In this document: positions 7,566-16,507 of the stretch, one piece after another
Layout: each line of letters starts with the position of its first letter
Position numbering within the stretch: the first letter of the stretch is position 1
NCBI GenBank assembly: GCA_937980205.1
Contig: CALJKW010000055.1
Location: forward strand, 620,001-684,000
Direction: 5' to 3'
From: an uncultured Myxococcales bacterium
GTDB taxonomy: Bacteria > Myxococcota > Myxococcia > Myxococcales > Myxococcaceae
DNA: 64,000 bases
Position numbers and translations under genes: made by a program
Notes under the pieces: generated by a model
The model's input: the letters and a program-made list of their open reading frames with translations, nothing else
What the model was told of the DNA's origin: nothing
Databases searched by the model: none

Positions 7566-10288
7566 GCCGGCTCACCCTGCCCGCGCTGCTCGTCGCTCTC
7601 GCCGCCTGTCCCGGCAACAACTCGCTTCCCTGCAGTGAAGACTCGCAGTGCCCCGCGAGCCAGCGCTGCCGCCGCGGCGCGTGCGGGCCGATCTGCCTGA
7701 GCGACTCCGAGTGCGGTACCGAGCAGGTGTGCCGCGCCGGCGTCTGCAAGCCGCGCCCCGAGTGCGCCACGACCGCCGACTGCGCGACCGGCTTCACCTG
7801 CGCCGACGATCGCTGCCAGTGCAACGACGACTCGTCGTGCCAGGCGAATCAGACGTGCGACCCCACCGGCACGTGCGTCGCGCGCAAGCGCTGCACCGCC
7901 GACGCCGAGTGCGCCGGCACCGGCAAGCGCTGCGAGGTGAGCCAGGGCATCTGCCTGCCGATCTGCACGCTGCCGCAAGACTGCGCTCCGGACCTGGACC
8001 CGCGCGTCGCGTTCACCATCTACACGTGCCAGTCGGGCACCTGCACGCGCCGCTGCACGAACGATCTCATCTGCGGCGGCACCGGCATCATCTGCAAGGC
8101 GGGCGTCTGCCAGGTCGCCGAGTGCAAGACGAAGACGGACTGCCCGATGAACCAGTACTGCACCAGCGCGACGTTCGGCCGCTGCCTCGAGTTCCAGGTG
8201 TGCACGGCGACGTCGCAGTGCCCGGCGAACTCCGAGTGCAAGTCGTTCGAGATGAACCAGTGCCCTCCGGGGTTCGACTGCACGCAGAAGATCTGCCAGG
8301 AGCTGCCGCGCTGCCTCATCGACGGCGACTGCGTCAGCGGCACCGGCATGAGCGTGATGCAGACGGGCTACTGCGCCGAGGGCCACTGCCAGCCCACCGT
8401 GCGCTGCAGCGGAGCGTCCTGCGGCAGCGGCCTCGAGTGCATCGCGGGCGTGTGCGTTCCGGCGACGTGCCGCGGCCACTCCGACTGCGGAGCGAACCGC
8501 GCCTGCGTCGACGGCTCGTGCGCCAACGCGCCGACCGCCGGAGAGCTCATTCAGCTTCGGCTCGAGCCGCGCACCGCCACGCTCGAGGTCGGAGACACGC
8601 TCGAGCTCTCCCTCACCGGCTTCATGCTCGGCGGCGCGTCGTACCCGCTGTCGAACGGAACCTTCACCGTCACGAACCAGACGGGCCAGGCCACCGTCGC
8701 CGGCAACGTGGTCACCGCCGTCGCCGAGGGCACCGTGAAGGTCACCGGCGCCGTGACCGGCGCGAGCGCTCCGGCGCGGGAGATGACGATCACCATCTAC
8801 CCGCGCGTGACGGCCGGCCGGCGCGTCATCGTGGTCGACGCGGCGAACGAGGCTCCGCTGCCCGGCGCGAAGGTGATGGCGTGCGCGGGCGCGTCGGCGT
8901 GCTCCGAGGTGACGACCGATGCGCTCGGCGTCGCGCTGTTCCCCGACGCCGGCTCGGGGCCCTACGACTTCAGCGCGGTCGCTCAGGACGTGCGCATGGG
9001 CGACGGCCTGCCGAAGTACGAGAGCGCGTCGGTCATCGGCACCTCGGCCGGCGACGTCTACCTGCCGCTGCGCGACAACCCGGCGCGCGCGCGCGGCGGC
9101 TTCTCGGCGGTGATTCAGTTCTCCGACGTCTCGACCACCGGCCAGTACTGGGCGGGCTTCTCGGCGGCGAGCGTGAGCGACCTGCCCTCGTGGGACCTGC
9201 AGGAGCTGCTCGGCGAAAACTTCTTCGTCGAGCTGCCCGGGCTGCAGCAGCGCGTCCCCGTACCGGGGCCGATCGTCCTCTACACCTCGCCCGGCTTCGG
9301 CATCCCCATGGAGGTGAAGGCGAAGTCTCTCGGGTTCGCGCAGAGCGGCTTCAGGCACGGCATCGCGTTCGCCGGCCGCACCGAAGCGGCGGTCGCGCTG
9401 TCGCTGCGCTCCACCGACTTCCTCTCGTACCTGGGCGCCTTCGACTTCGGGCTGAGCCTCGGCGCGGAGGTGAGGTCGCACCCGCTGGTGCCCGACACGA
9501 CCGACGTCGACTCTGACGGCCAGTGCTCGAACATGATGCGCTGCCCGATGGGCACCGAAGACGTGCCCGACTACGCGAAGTTCACGCCGATGCAGTACAC
9601 GCCGCGGCGGCAGCAGAAGCGGCGCACCGAGGTGCTGGTGCCGCGCATCCCCGGCACGCTCGACCAGGTGGTGGTGGCGGCGATCGAGACGTCTCCCGAG
9701 GGCGGAGTGCTGCCGATGGGCTTCGCGTCGAAGGTCGCCGGAGCTCCCGGCGCCGACGGCACCCGGCCGGTGGACCCGATCGTGGTGCGCAGCGGCCCGG
9801 CCTACGCGGGGCTCGAGATCTCGACGCCCGGCGTGTGGGTGCTCGCGGCCTCGAACGACGGCAACTCGTCGTCGGCGCGCGTCACGCGGACGCCGACCCT
9901 GGCCCCCAAGACGATGGTCGCGCAGCTGTTGCCGGTACCGCAGGACTGCAGCTACTCGCCGGCGATGCGCACGTTCACCGCCGGCCAGCCCGAGTGGTCG
10001 AGCGTGTATTCGACCGGCGGAGAGCTGGCGCGCGTGTCCATCACCGGCAGCGAGCAGCGGCACACCATCTACTTCGCGATGCAGAGCGGACAGACCGCGG
10101 TGCCGCTGCCGCCGATGCCCGCCGGCCCCGGGTCAGATCCGACCCGCCAGAGTGAGATTCGCATCGACGTGGTGACCATCGATCTCGCGGCTGGCGTGAA
10201 TTCCGTGGATGAGGCGTTCACCCTGGCCGGACCCGACCTCGGCGGGCTCGAGCACCTCATCGACGGGTACTCGCGGTTCCTCCGCTAG
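7562..10288 (+). CDS. Large Cys-rich lipoprotein with Dickkopf-like repeats
   Basis: The protein has 908 residues and starts at a GTG overlapping the previous stop. The N-terminus (MSRLTLPALLVALAAC) is a lipoprotein signal with lipobox LAAC. Residues about 20-320 hold some nine Cys-rich repeats of the form DSxCxxxxxCxxGxC, as in the disulfide-rich surface proteins common in myxobacteria. A strand-rich region with LEVGDTLELSLTG and VVTAVAEGTVKVTGAV resembles a BIG2-like immunoglobulin fold. Then comes a carboxypeptidase-regulatory-like stretch (RRVIVVDAANEAPLPGAKV) and a long C-terminal domain I do not recognise. Expected at the outer membrane or cell surface. Confidence 0.85.
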   Translation: MSRLTLPALLVALAACPGNNSLPCSEDSQCPASQRCRRGACGPICLSDSECGTEQVCRAGVCKPRPECATTADCATGFTCADDRCQCNDDSSCQANQTCDPTGTCVARKRCTADAECAGTGKRCEVSQGICLPICTLPQDCAPDLDPRVAFTIYTCQSGTCTRRCTNDLICGGTGIICKAGVCQVAECKTKTDCPMNQYCTSATFGRCLEFQVCTATSQCPANSECKSFEMNQCPPGFDCTQKICQELPRCLIDGDCVSGTGMSVMQTGYCAEGHCQPTVRCSGASCGSGLECIAGVCVPATCRGHSDCGANRACVDGSCANAPTAGELIQLRLEPRTATLEVGDTLELSLTGFMLGGASYPLSNGTFTVTNQTGQATVAGNVVTAVAEGTVKVTGAVTGASAPAREMTITIYPRVTAGRRVIVVDAANEAPLPGAKVMACAGASACSEVTTDALGVALFPDAGSGPYDFSAVAQDVRMGDGLPKYESASVIGTSAGDVYLPLRDNPARARGGFSAVIQFSDVSTTGQYWAGFSAASVSDLPSWDLQELLGENFFVELPGLQQRVPVPGPIVLYTSPGFGIPMEVKAKSLGFAQSGFRHGIAFAGRTEAAVALSLRSTDFLSYLGAFDFGLSLGAEVRSHPLVPDTTDVDSDGQCSNMMRCPMGTEDVPDYAKFTPMQYTPRRQQKRRTEVLVPRIPGTLDQVVVAAIETSPEGGVLPMGFASKVAGAPGADGTRPVDPIVVRSGPAYAGLEISTPGVWVLAASNDGNSSSARVTRTPTLAPKTMVAQLLPVPQDCSYSPAMRTFTAGQPEWSSVYSTGGELARVSITGSEQRHTIYFAMQSGQTAVPLPPMPAGPGSDPTRQSEIRIDVVTIDLAAGVNSVDEAFTLAGPDLGGLEHLIDGYSRFLR

Positions 10289-10342
10289 CAGAACGGAAAA
10301 TCCTTCCCAGAAGGCAGAGTTGAACTAGCCTCACCGTCCCAA

Positions 10343-11884
10343 ATGGCCGCTCAAAAAGAGCCCATCATCGGGATCGACCTGGGAACGACGAACTCGTGCG
10401 CCGCAATCGTCGACGGCGAGAACAACGGCGTCCCCCACGTGAAGCTGATCCCGTACAAGGGGGGCGAGTACACGGTTCCGTCGATCTTCGCGATCGACGA
10501 CAAGGGCAACGAGCTCATCGGCTACGAGGCGAAACGCCAGTGGCAGCTGAACCCGAAGAACACCGTCTACGGCGCCAAGCGCCTCGTCGGCCGCAGCTTC
10601 AGAAGCGACATCGTCGACACGATGAAGAAGGTCGTCGGGTACCAGGTCCGCCCGAGCGTCGACAACAAAGAGGTCGTCCTCGACGTCGCGAAGAAGGAAT
10701 TTTCGCTGCAGGAAGTCAGCGCGAAGATCCTCAACAAGATTCGCGACGTCGCCTCGAACTACCTGCGCGTCCCGGTTCACCGCGCCGTCGTCACCGTCCC
10801 CGCCTACTTCACCGACCGCCAGCGCCAGAGCGTCAAAGACGCCGGCAAGCTCATCGGCATGGAGGTCGTGCGCATCATCAACGAGCCCACCGCCGCCGCG
10901 CTCGCGTACGGCCTCGGCAAGGGCCTCAACGAGAAGGTCGTGGTCTACGACTTGGGAGGCGGCACGTTCGACGTCTCCATCATCGAGATCCGCGGCCAGG
11001 TGTTCGAGGTGAAGGCGACCGGCGGCGACATCTTCCTGGGCGGCATCGACTTCGACAACGCGATGATCCACTACGTCCTGCGCGAGTTTCAGCAGAAGAC
11101 GGGCATCGACCTGTCGCAGGACCCCGTCGCGATGCAGCGCATCAAAGACCTCGCCGAGCGCACGAAGATCGACCTCTCGTCGCGCGAAGAGGCGCCCTTC
11201 AACATCCCGTTCATCACCATGACGGCGCAGGGCCAGCCGCTGAACATCGAGATGAAGTTCACCCGCAAGCTGCTCGAGCAGCTCACCGTGGACCTCATCG
11301 ATCGCACGCTGAAGATCGTCGCGCGCGTGCTGGTCGACTCGGGCCTGTCGACCAAGGAGATCGACGAGGTCATGCTCGTCGGCGGCCAGACCCGCATGCC
11401 GATCGTGCAGGACCGGCTGACGAAGTTCTTCGGCAAGCCGCCCTCGAAGGGCGTGCACCCCGACGAGGCCGTCGCCATCGGCGCCGCGCTCTACGCGCAC
11501 TCGCTGCAGGACGACACGAACCTGCGGCTGCAGCTGCTCGACGTCATCCCGATGGCCATCGGCCTCGAGAAGGCGGGCGGCGAGTTCCACACCGTCTTCC
11601 CGCGCAACGCTCCGATTCCGAACGCGAAGCAGATCATCGGGACCACGAGCGCCGACAACCAGTCGGAGCTCATCATGCGCATCTTCCAGGGCGACAACGA
11701 GCACGTGACCAAGAACGAGCAGCTCGGCGAGTTCACGTTCTCCGGCATCCGCCCTGCCCGCGCCGGAGAGGTGCAGGTCGAGATCACCTTCGACGTGAAC
11801 GTCGAAGGCATCCTCACCATGTACGCGCGAGATCCGTCGACGGGCAAAGAGCTGAAGACGACCGTCAAGGTCACCTCGCACTGA
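10343..11884 (+). CDS. Hsp70 (DnaK-like) protein lacking the helical lid
   Basis: The 513-residue protein begins with the Hsp70 nucleotide-binding signature GIDLGTTNSCAAI, then VVYDLGGGTFDVSI and the linker-preceding LQLLDVIPMAIGLE. The beta-sandwich substrate-binding domain is complete through GILTMYARDPSTGKELKTTVKV. It then stops at residue 513, where DnaK would continue for roughly 100-130 residues of alpha-helical lid. No DnaJ or GrpE is encoded nearby, so this is probably a paralogue rather than the housekeeping DnaK. Lid-less Hsp70s keep ATPase and peptide binding but bind substrate more transiently, which is known from DnaK truncation work. It is followed 108 nt later by an MFS gene. 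Confidence 0.9.
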   Translation: MAAQKEPIIGIDLGTTNSCAAIVDGENNGVPHVKLIPYKGGEYTVPSIFAIDDKGNELIGYEAKRQWQLNPKNTVYGAKRLVGRSFRSDIVDTMKKVVGYQVRPSVDNKEVVLDVAKKEFSLQEVSAKILNKIRDVASNYLRVPVHRAVVTVPAYFTDRQRQSVKDAGKLIGMEVVRIINEPTAAALAYGLGKGLNEKVVVYDLGGGTFDVSIIEIRGQVFEVKATGGDIFLGGIDFDNAMIHYVLREFQQKTGIDLSQDPVAMQRIKDLAERTKIDLSSREEAPFNIPFITMTAQGQPLNIEMKFTRKLLEQLTVDLIDRTLKIVARVLVDSGLSTKEIDEVMLVGGQTRMPIVQDRLTKFFGKPPSKGVHPDEAVAIGAALYAHSLQDDTNLRLQLLDVIPMAIGLEKAGGEFHTVFPRNAPIPNAKQIIGTTSADNQSELIMRIFQGDNEHVTKNEQLGEFTFSGIRPARAGEVQVEITFDVNVEGILTMYARDPSTGKELKTTVKVTSH

Positions 11885-11992
11885 GCCCCCTTTTCGCCGC
11901 GCCCACTGGGGCGGATTTGCTCGGGAACAGCCTGTCAGCTTGGACGGTTGCGAACCGTCGGCCTGGCACTTGCGAGGGGCCGGCGACTTCGA

Positions 11993-13309
11993 ATGTCCTC
12001 TGTTTCTTCCGTGCTCGAGCAACCACAGCCCGCGGCGCCCCGTACGCACTCGCAGCCCGAGGTCGTGGCCTCGATCGCGCCCGAGCTGCCGGCGTCGAGC
12101 TCTCCCCTCCGCGCGTTCAAGAACCGCGACTTCCTGCTGCTGCTGACCGGCGCGTTCGTCTCCAACATCGGCACGTGGATGGAGCGCGTCGCCGTCGGCG
12201 TCTGGGTCACCGAGACCACCGGCAAGGCCGCCGCGACCGGCTTCGTGACCGCGATGCTGTTCCTCCCCGTCGCGATCCTCGCGCCCATCGGAGGCGCCCT
12301 CACCGACCGCGCCGAGCGCCGCTCGTGGCTCTTGCGCTGCAGCATCGCGCAGGCGGTCGTCGCCGCCGTGCTCGCCCTGCTCGCCTCGCTGCACGTCCTC
12401 ACCGTGCCGCTGATGGGCCTGCTCATGTTCCTCACCGGCTGCACCTCGGTGCTGCTCACGGCCGGGTTCAACGCGCTCATCGCCGATCTGATGGATCGCA
12501 AAGATCTGACCAGCGCGATGTTCCTCAACTCGGGCCAGTGGAACATGGCGCGCATCGTCGGCCCGCTGCTCGCCGCGCCCGTCGTCGCGTTCGGCAGCGC
12601 CTCGCTCGCGCTGTGGCTCAACGCCCTGAGCTTCGCGGGCGTCATCTACGCCGTGGTGAAGATGCGCTTCCCGCCGCAGAAGCCGCACTCGGCCGGAGAG
12701 ACGCTGAAGCAGTCGCTGATGACCGGCATCCGCACCGCGCGCGACGACGCCGGCATCTTCAGCGCGCTGGCCATCACCGGGCTCGCCGGCCTGTTCATCG
12801 CGCCGTTCATCGGCCTCATCCCCGTGTTCGCGCTGCAGGTGCTGAACGAGGGGCCGGCGGCCGCCTCGCTGCTCGTCGCCGCGCAGGGCACCGGCGCCGT
12901 CGTCGCCGCGCTCGTCTCGGCCTCGCTGCTCGATCGCGTCGGCGCCGCGGCGTGGCTGCGCGGCACCTGCGTCGCCGCCGTCGGCGTCACCGCCGCGTTC
13001 TGGCTGGCGCCGAGCCTGGGCTGGGCGCTCGCCGCGATGGTGGTGCTCGGCGCGGTGTACCTCTCGCTCGTCACGAGCACGTCGCGCGTGGCGCTCGGCA
13101 AGGCCCCTCCGGGGACGCAGGCGCGGGTCGCGAGCCTGTTCCACATGATGCTCGACACCACCTACGCGCTGGGAGTGATCGCCGCCGGCGCCGCCGCCGA
13201 CCTCATCGGCCTGCGCGAGGTCGGCGTCGCGACGGCGGTGATCTTCGGAGCGCTGATGCTCGCGCTCGCGAGATCGCGCCGCCACCTGTTCGTCTCGCTG
13301 CAGTCTTAG
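11993..13309 (+). CDS. MFS transporter, enterobactin-exporter-like (MFS_3)
   Basis: I place the start at 11993 (MSSVSSVLEQPQP) because the residues upstream read as low-complexity non-coding. The 438-residue protein has about twelve hydrophobic segments. FKNRDFLLLLTGAFVSNIGTWM, GGALTDRAERR and WNMARIVGPLLAAPV are typical of the MFS_3 branch, which includes EntS-like siderophore exporters and macrolide efflux proteins. The C-terminus (ARSRRHLFVSLQS) is cytoplasmic. The substrate cannot be assigned; no siderophore genes are nearby. Confidence 0.85.
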   Translation: MSSVSSVLEQPQPAAPRTHSQPEVVASIAPELPASSSPLRAFKNRDFLLLLTGAFVSNIGTWMERVAVGVWVTETTGKAAATGFVTAMLFLPVAILAPIGGALTDRAERRSWLLRCSIAQAVVAAVLALLASLHVLTVPLMGLLMFLTGCTSVLLTAGFNALIADLMDRKDLTSAMFLNSGQWNMARIVGPLLAAPVVAFGSASLALWLNALSFAGVIYAVVKMRFPPQKPHSAGETLKQSLMTGIRTARDDAGIFSALAITGLAGLFIAPFIGLIPVFALQVLNEGPAAASLLVAAQGTGAVVAALVSASLLDRVGAAAWLRGTCVAAVGVTAAFWLAPSLGWALAAMVVLGAVYLSLVTSTSRVALGKAPPGTQARVASLFHMMLDTTYALGVIAAGAAADLIGLREVGVATAVIFGALMLALARSRRHLFVSLQS

Positions 13310-13328
13310 CGAACGCAGTTGCGCATAT

Positions 13329-13351
13329 CATATGCATCACCTATGCATATG
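13329..13351. promoter_or_regulatory. Palindromic operator candidate for vapBC
   Basis: CATATGCAT at 13329-13337 and ATGCATATG at 13343-13351 form a perfect 9-bp inverted repeat around a 5-nt spacer (CACCT). The right arm ends 2 nt before the vapB ATG. The stretch is strikingly AT-rich for this genome. VapB-type ribbon-helix-helix proteins bind inverted repeats at their own promoters, and a site this close to the start could also block ribosome entry. That it is the VapBC operator is an inference from position and symmetry. Confidence 0.6.
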
Positions 13352-13353
13352 GT

Positions 13354-13614
13354 ATGGCTTCCGAGCGGACGACGATCATCCTCGGCGACGCAGAGCGCGC
13401 GGCGGCGAAGCGGCTGGCGGTGCGGTGGGGCGTCACCCCGTCGGAGGCCATTCGGCGCGCGCTGCTCAAGGTGGCCGATGCCGAGCTCGTCGAGCATCGT
13501 CAGCGGCGCGCGAAGCAACGCCGGGCAGCACTCGAAAAGCTGATCACCCTGTCTCGCGGCCTGGACGTGGACGCCGAGCTCGAGCGCCTCAGCGCGGAGC
13601 GCGACGAGTGGTGA
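13354..13614 (+). CDS. vapB: Ribbon-helix-helix antitoxin
   Basis: The 86-residue protein starts at the ATG directly after the palindrome and reads MASERTTIILGDAERAAAKR. RTTIIL followed by two helices with RWGVTPSEAIRRALLKV fits a ribbon-helix-helix DNA-binding domain (residues about 4-42). The charged remainder (HRQRRAKQRRAALEKL and the tail to DEW) is the likely toxin-wrapping segment. Its TGA overlaps the GTG of the PIN-domain gene, the usual antitoxin-toxin arrangement. The symbol is by arrangement with the PIN partner, not proven orthology. Confidence 0.8.
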   Translation: MASERTTIILGDAERAAAKRLAVRWGVTPSEAIRRALLKVADAELVEHRQRRAKQRRAALEKLITLSRGLDVDAELERLSAERDEW

Positions 13615-13994
13615 GTCGGTATCACCTCGACACCGACTTCCTCGTCAAGGCGCTCGGCAGGCCCGGGCCCGAGCGCGAGGTGCTGCGCCGCATCAGTGAC
13701 AGCCTGGCGGAGATCGAGATGGCCGCGATCGCCTGGTACGAGTTCTGTCGCGGTCCACGAAAGCCGGAGCAGCAGGCCGTCGCGCGCGCCTACCTCGAGC
13801 CGGACGGCATCGTCCCCTTCGGCGAAGAGCTCGCCACTGCGGCAGCCGAGCTCTTTCGCCGTCTCGGAAGCCCGCGAAAGAGAGCGGTGGACCTCGCCAT
13901 CGCGGCCAGCGCCATCGCGCGCGGCGCCCGACTGCTCACCGCGAACACGCGCGACTACTCGGGCATCGAGGGGCTGCTGCTCGGAGAAGAGTAG
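13611..13994 (+). CDS. vapC: PIN-domain toxin (VapC family)
   Basis: The 127-residue protein has the PIN-nuclease acidic residues: Asp7 and Asp9 (LDTDF), Glu44 (AWYEF), Asp94 (RAVDLAIAASA) and a late Asp in TANTRDY. VapC toxins are Mg2+-dependent ribonucleases, often cleaving initiator tRNA or 23S rRNA. The GTG at 13611 overlaps the vapB TGA; a GTG at 13608 is equally placed. The gene converges on the lipase gene, whose stop lies 8 nt beyond its own. Confidence 0.85.
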   Translation: MSRYHLDTDFLVKALGRPGPEREVLRRISDSLAEIEMAAIAWYEFCRGPRKPEQQAVARAYLEPDGIVPFGEELATAAAELFRRLGSPRKRAVDLAIAASAIARGARLLTANTRDYSGIEGLLLGEE

Positions 13995-14012
13995 CGGGCG
14001 CTCACAGCCCGC
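13994..14012. terminator. Small hairpin between convergent stops
   Basis: GCGGGC and GCCCGC form a 6-bp stem with a 7-nt loop that contains the lipase stop codon. It separates vapC from the convergent lipase gene. There is no T-run, so terminator function is weakly supported. Confidence 0.25.
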
Positions 14013-15024
14013 GCGCGCGCAGCATCGCGATCAGGTCCCGGTAGAAGTCGATGTACTTCCACTCGTTGAACAGCCCCGGCTTCTGGCCGAAGAGCTGGCC
14101 GATCTCGTCGAGGTGGTCGGCCGGCACGCAGCCCAGGAAGGTGCCCCACTTCGCGCTCGAGACGGTGACGAGGCCGTCGTTCGGCTCGGGGTCGAACCAG
14201 TTCTCCTCGAGGTACAGCTCGGTGGCCGCGAGCCCGGCGTTCGTCGGGTCGAGCTCGCCGTCCCACTCGGTGATGAAGAGGGGCCGGCCCGCCACGTTGC
14301 ACTCGGTGCGGCCCGCGCGCATGCCGCTGCGGCCCGCGACGGAGAAGTACGGCACGCCGGGCGCGTCGGTGTACTTCGAGTTGAACGCCGAGATGCCGGC
14401 GACCGAGAACTGGCCCAGCGCGGCGAAGAGCGACGTCTCTTTGCGCGACTCGGTCCACAGCGAGCCGCCGATGAGGCGCACCAGCTCGTCGACCGCGGCG
14501 CGCGCGCGGGGGCTCGTCACGGCCTTCGTCGCGAGATCGCCGACCGGGCTGCCGCGGTGCGGAGTCGCCACCGTGACGACCGCCGCGATGAGCTCGGGGT
14601 GCTCGTACGCGACGACGCGCGCGTCGAGGCCGCCCTGCGAGTGGCCGATGAGGATCACCTTCGCGGCCCCGGTCTCGCGCAGCACCTGCTCCACGTGCGC
14701 GAACAGCTGGGCGCCGCGCTTCTGGGAGTCGTTGAACGGGTCGACCGCCGGCGTGAACACCTGCCTCTCGCCGCGGATGGCGAGCGCGTCCTTCACTCCG
14801 TAGAAGTAGGAGATCTGATCGACGCCGGCGAACGCCTCGAAGCCGAAGAAGCCGTGCGCGAGCACCACCGGGTACGGAGGCCCCTTCTTCTCCGGCACGA
14901 AGCCGCGCGGCGCGGGCTGGGCCGCGGTCACGTCGGCCGTGGGCGCCGTCTCGCCCGGCTCGAGCCCGACGATGCCGGGACTTCCGCAGGCACAGACCAG
15001 CAAGGCCACCCAGACGAAGCGCAT
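14002..15024 (-). CDS. Secreted lipoprotein lipase (triacylglycerol lipase-like)
   Basis: The start at 15024 gives MRFVWVALLVCACGSPG, a lipoprotein signal with lipobox VCAC; the frame is open upstream but without coding character. The 340-residue protein is an alpha/beta hydrolase of the Pseudomonas/Burkholderia lipase type. It has an oxyanion HGFFGF motif, the nucleophile elbow GHSQGG (Ser129), a candidate Asp255 or Asp259 (WDGELD) and His304 (ADHLDE). DGLVTVSSAKWGTF before the His is the region that coordinates calcium in such lipases. It acts on extracellular ester lipids. No lipase-specific foldase is encoded nearby. Confidence 0.85.
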   Translation of the reverse strand: MRFVWVALLVCACGSPGIVGLEPGETAPTADVTAAQPAPRGFVPEKKGPPYPVVLAHGFFGFEAFAGVDQISYFYGVKDALAIRGERQVFTPAVDPFNDSQKRGAQLFAHVEQVLRETGAAKVILIGHSQGGLDARVVAYEHPELIAAVVTVATPHRGSPVGDLATKAVTSPRARAAVDELVRLIGGSLWTESRKETSLFAALGQFSVAGISAFNSKYTDAPGVPYFSVAGRSGMRAGRTECNVAGRPLFITEWDGELDPTNAGLAATELYLEENWFDPEPNDGLVTVSSAKWGTFLGCVPADHLDEIGQLFGQKPGLFNEWKYIDFYRDLIAMLRARGL

Positions 15025-15226
15025 GCGGGGCGAACACTGCTCGGAAGCTGATGTTGGAGTCAACCCGCGGCTGTCCTCGACTGAGACGGCGGCGCGACCA
15101 TGTTCCACGCGCTTCTGGAGCGCGGCGGCTCCACCTGGCGCCACGCCCGCGAATTCCCGCGCGCGTGGCCGCGGCACCGCCGATGCAAAGGCGCCGCGGC
15201 AACAGAGGGGACGAAGGAGTACGTCC

Positions 15227-16504
15227 ATGAGACCGGTTCTCGCCGTGCTGCTGTGCGCTTGCGCAGGCACCGCCGGAGACGTCGCCGTCGACCGCGCCAC
15301 CATCTCGTTCAAGTCCGACGGCAGCAAGCTCGCGCTCGAGTCGGCGCCGCTGCAGGAGGGCTACCAGGCGACGTACCCCAACCCTCGCAGCCACGACTGG
15401 GTGAAGGTCGAGGTGACCTCCGACGCACGGCTCACGGTCGCGTGCCGCAGCGAGCGGCGCATCGACTGCGCCGACTCTCCCGTGACGGTCAGCGTCGAGG
15501 GCGGCCGCGTGCGCGTGTTCGACGTCTACAACGTGAAGCTCGCCGACCTCGAGTACACGGGCCGGCTCTGCGGCTCGCGCGGCAGCACGACGCCGGCGAT
15601 GACCGAGTCGATGGGCAACGACCCGACCGTCGCGCTCGCGCTCGAGGACCCGGGCGACCTCGACGACGACGACGATGACGACGCGGCCAAAGACTGCCCG
15701 GGCGAGACGCCCACGACCTCGACGTGCCCCGCCCCGGAGGCGAAGCAGGCGTTCTGCACCCGGCTCAACGCGGGCCTGAGCGAGAACGCGCTGCCCGCGT
15801 TCGACTGCACGCACCTCGGCACGAACCGCACGTTCCCCGAGCCGCAGCTCGACGGAGAGATCGCCTGCAAGGCGCGCATCGTCGGCCCCGCGGGCAAGGC
15901 CACGCGCTCGCAGTACGCGGGCTGCAAGGAGCTCGTCCGCACGTGGGAGAACGAGTCGCTCGCCGAGATCCGCAACACCGGCCTGTGCGGCGGGTCGCCG
16001 CTGGTGCTCGACCTCGACGGAGATGGCATCAACGCGACGACGCTCGACCGGGGCGTCACGTTCGATCTCTTCGCCACGCGCGCGACGCGCACCGCGTGGC
16101 TCGGCGGCGGCGACGGCCTGCTCGTCATCGACCGCAATCACAACGGCCTCATCGACGACGGCACCGAGCTGTTCGGGCAGTCGACGTTCGCGCAGAGCCA
16201 CGCCGACGGGTTCGCGGCGCTGGCGCGGCTCGACGCGAACGGTGACGGCGCCGTCGACGCGCACGATGCCGCTTTCGCCGACCTGCGCGTCTGGGTCGAC
16301 GCGGATCACGACGGCCGCGGCCCGGCGAGCGAGTGGCTCACCCTGCCCCAGGCCGGCGTCGACGCGCTGAGCACCCGCTCGCACCGCGTGGACACCGGCG
16401 CGGTCGGAGATGGGCGCGGCAACTGGCTGCCGCTGCGATCTCACTTCGATCGCACCGACGGCACGCGCGGGCAGCTGGTGGATGTCTGGTTCCGCGTGGA
16501 GTGA
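15227..16504 (+). CDS. Exported Asp-rich, EF-hand-like calcium-binding protein
   Basis: The start is set by GAAGGAG at 15213-15219 ahead of the ATG, giving MRPVLAVLLCACAGTAGD with a lipobox (LCAC). The 425-residue protein has an N-terminal beta-rich domain with paired cysteines, a run of Asp near residue 145 (DLDDDDDDDAAKD), a Cys-rich middle, and a C-terminal half with LVLDLDGDGI, LVIDRNHNGLIDDGTELFG and LDANGDGAVDAHD. These are Ca2+-binding loops of the kind found in hemolysin-type and dockerin-like proteins; the LDLDGDGI to ELFG block is common in RTX-related secreted proteins. A 202-bp gap without recognisable features separates it from the divergent lipase gene. Binding of calcium is well supported, function unknown. 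Confidence 0.75.
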   Translation: MRPVLAVLLCACAGTAGDVAVDRATISFKSDGSKLALESAPLQEGYQATYPNPRSHDWVKVEVTSDARLTVACRSERRIDCADSPVTVSVEGGRVRVFDVYNVKLADLEYTGRLCGSRGSTTPAMTESMGNDPTVALALEDPGDLDDDDDDDAAKDCPGETPTTSTCPAPEAKQAFCTRLNAGLSENALPAFDCTHLGTNRTFPEPQLDGEIACKARIVGPAGKATRSQYAGCKELVRTWENESLAEIRNTGLCGGSPLVLDLDGDGINATTLDRGVTFDLFATRATRTAWLGGGDGLLVIDRNHNGLIDDGTELFGQSTFAQSHADGFAALARLDANGDGAVDAHDAAFADLRVWVDADHDGRGPASEWLTLPQAGVDALSTRSHRVDTGAVGDGRGNWLPLRSHFDRTDGTRGQLVDVWFRVE

Positions 16505-16507
16505 CGT

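Noticed and set aside
7340..10063. Long minus-strand frame opposite the Cys-rich lipoprotein and zinc-ribbon genes
   Set aside because: Composition is typical of an antisense shadow; the plus-strand genes have recognisable repeats and overlapping starts.
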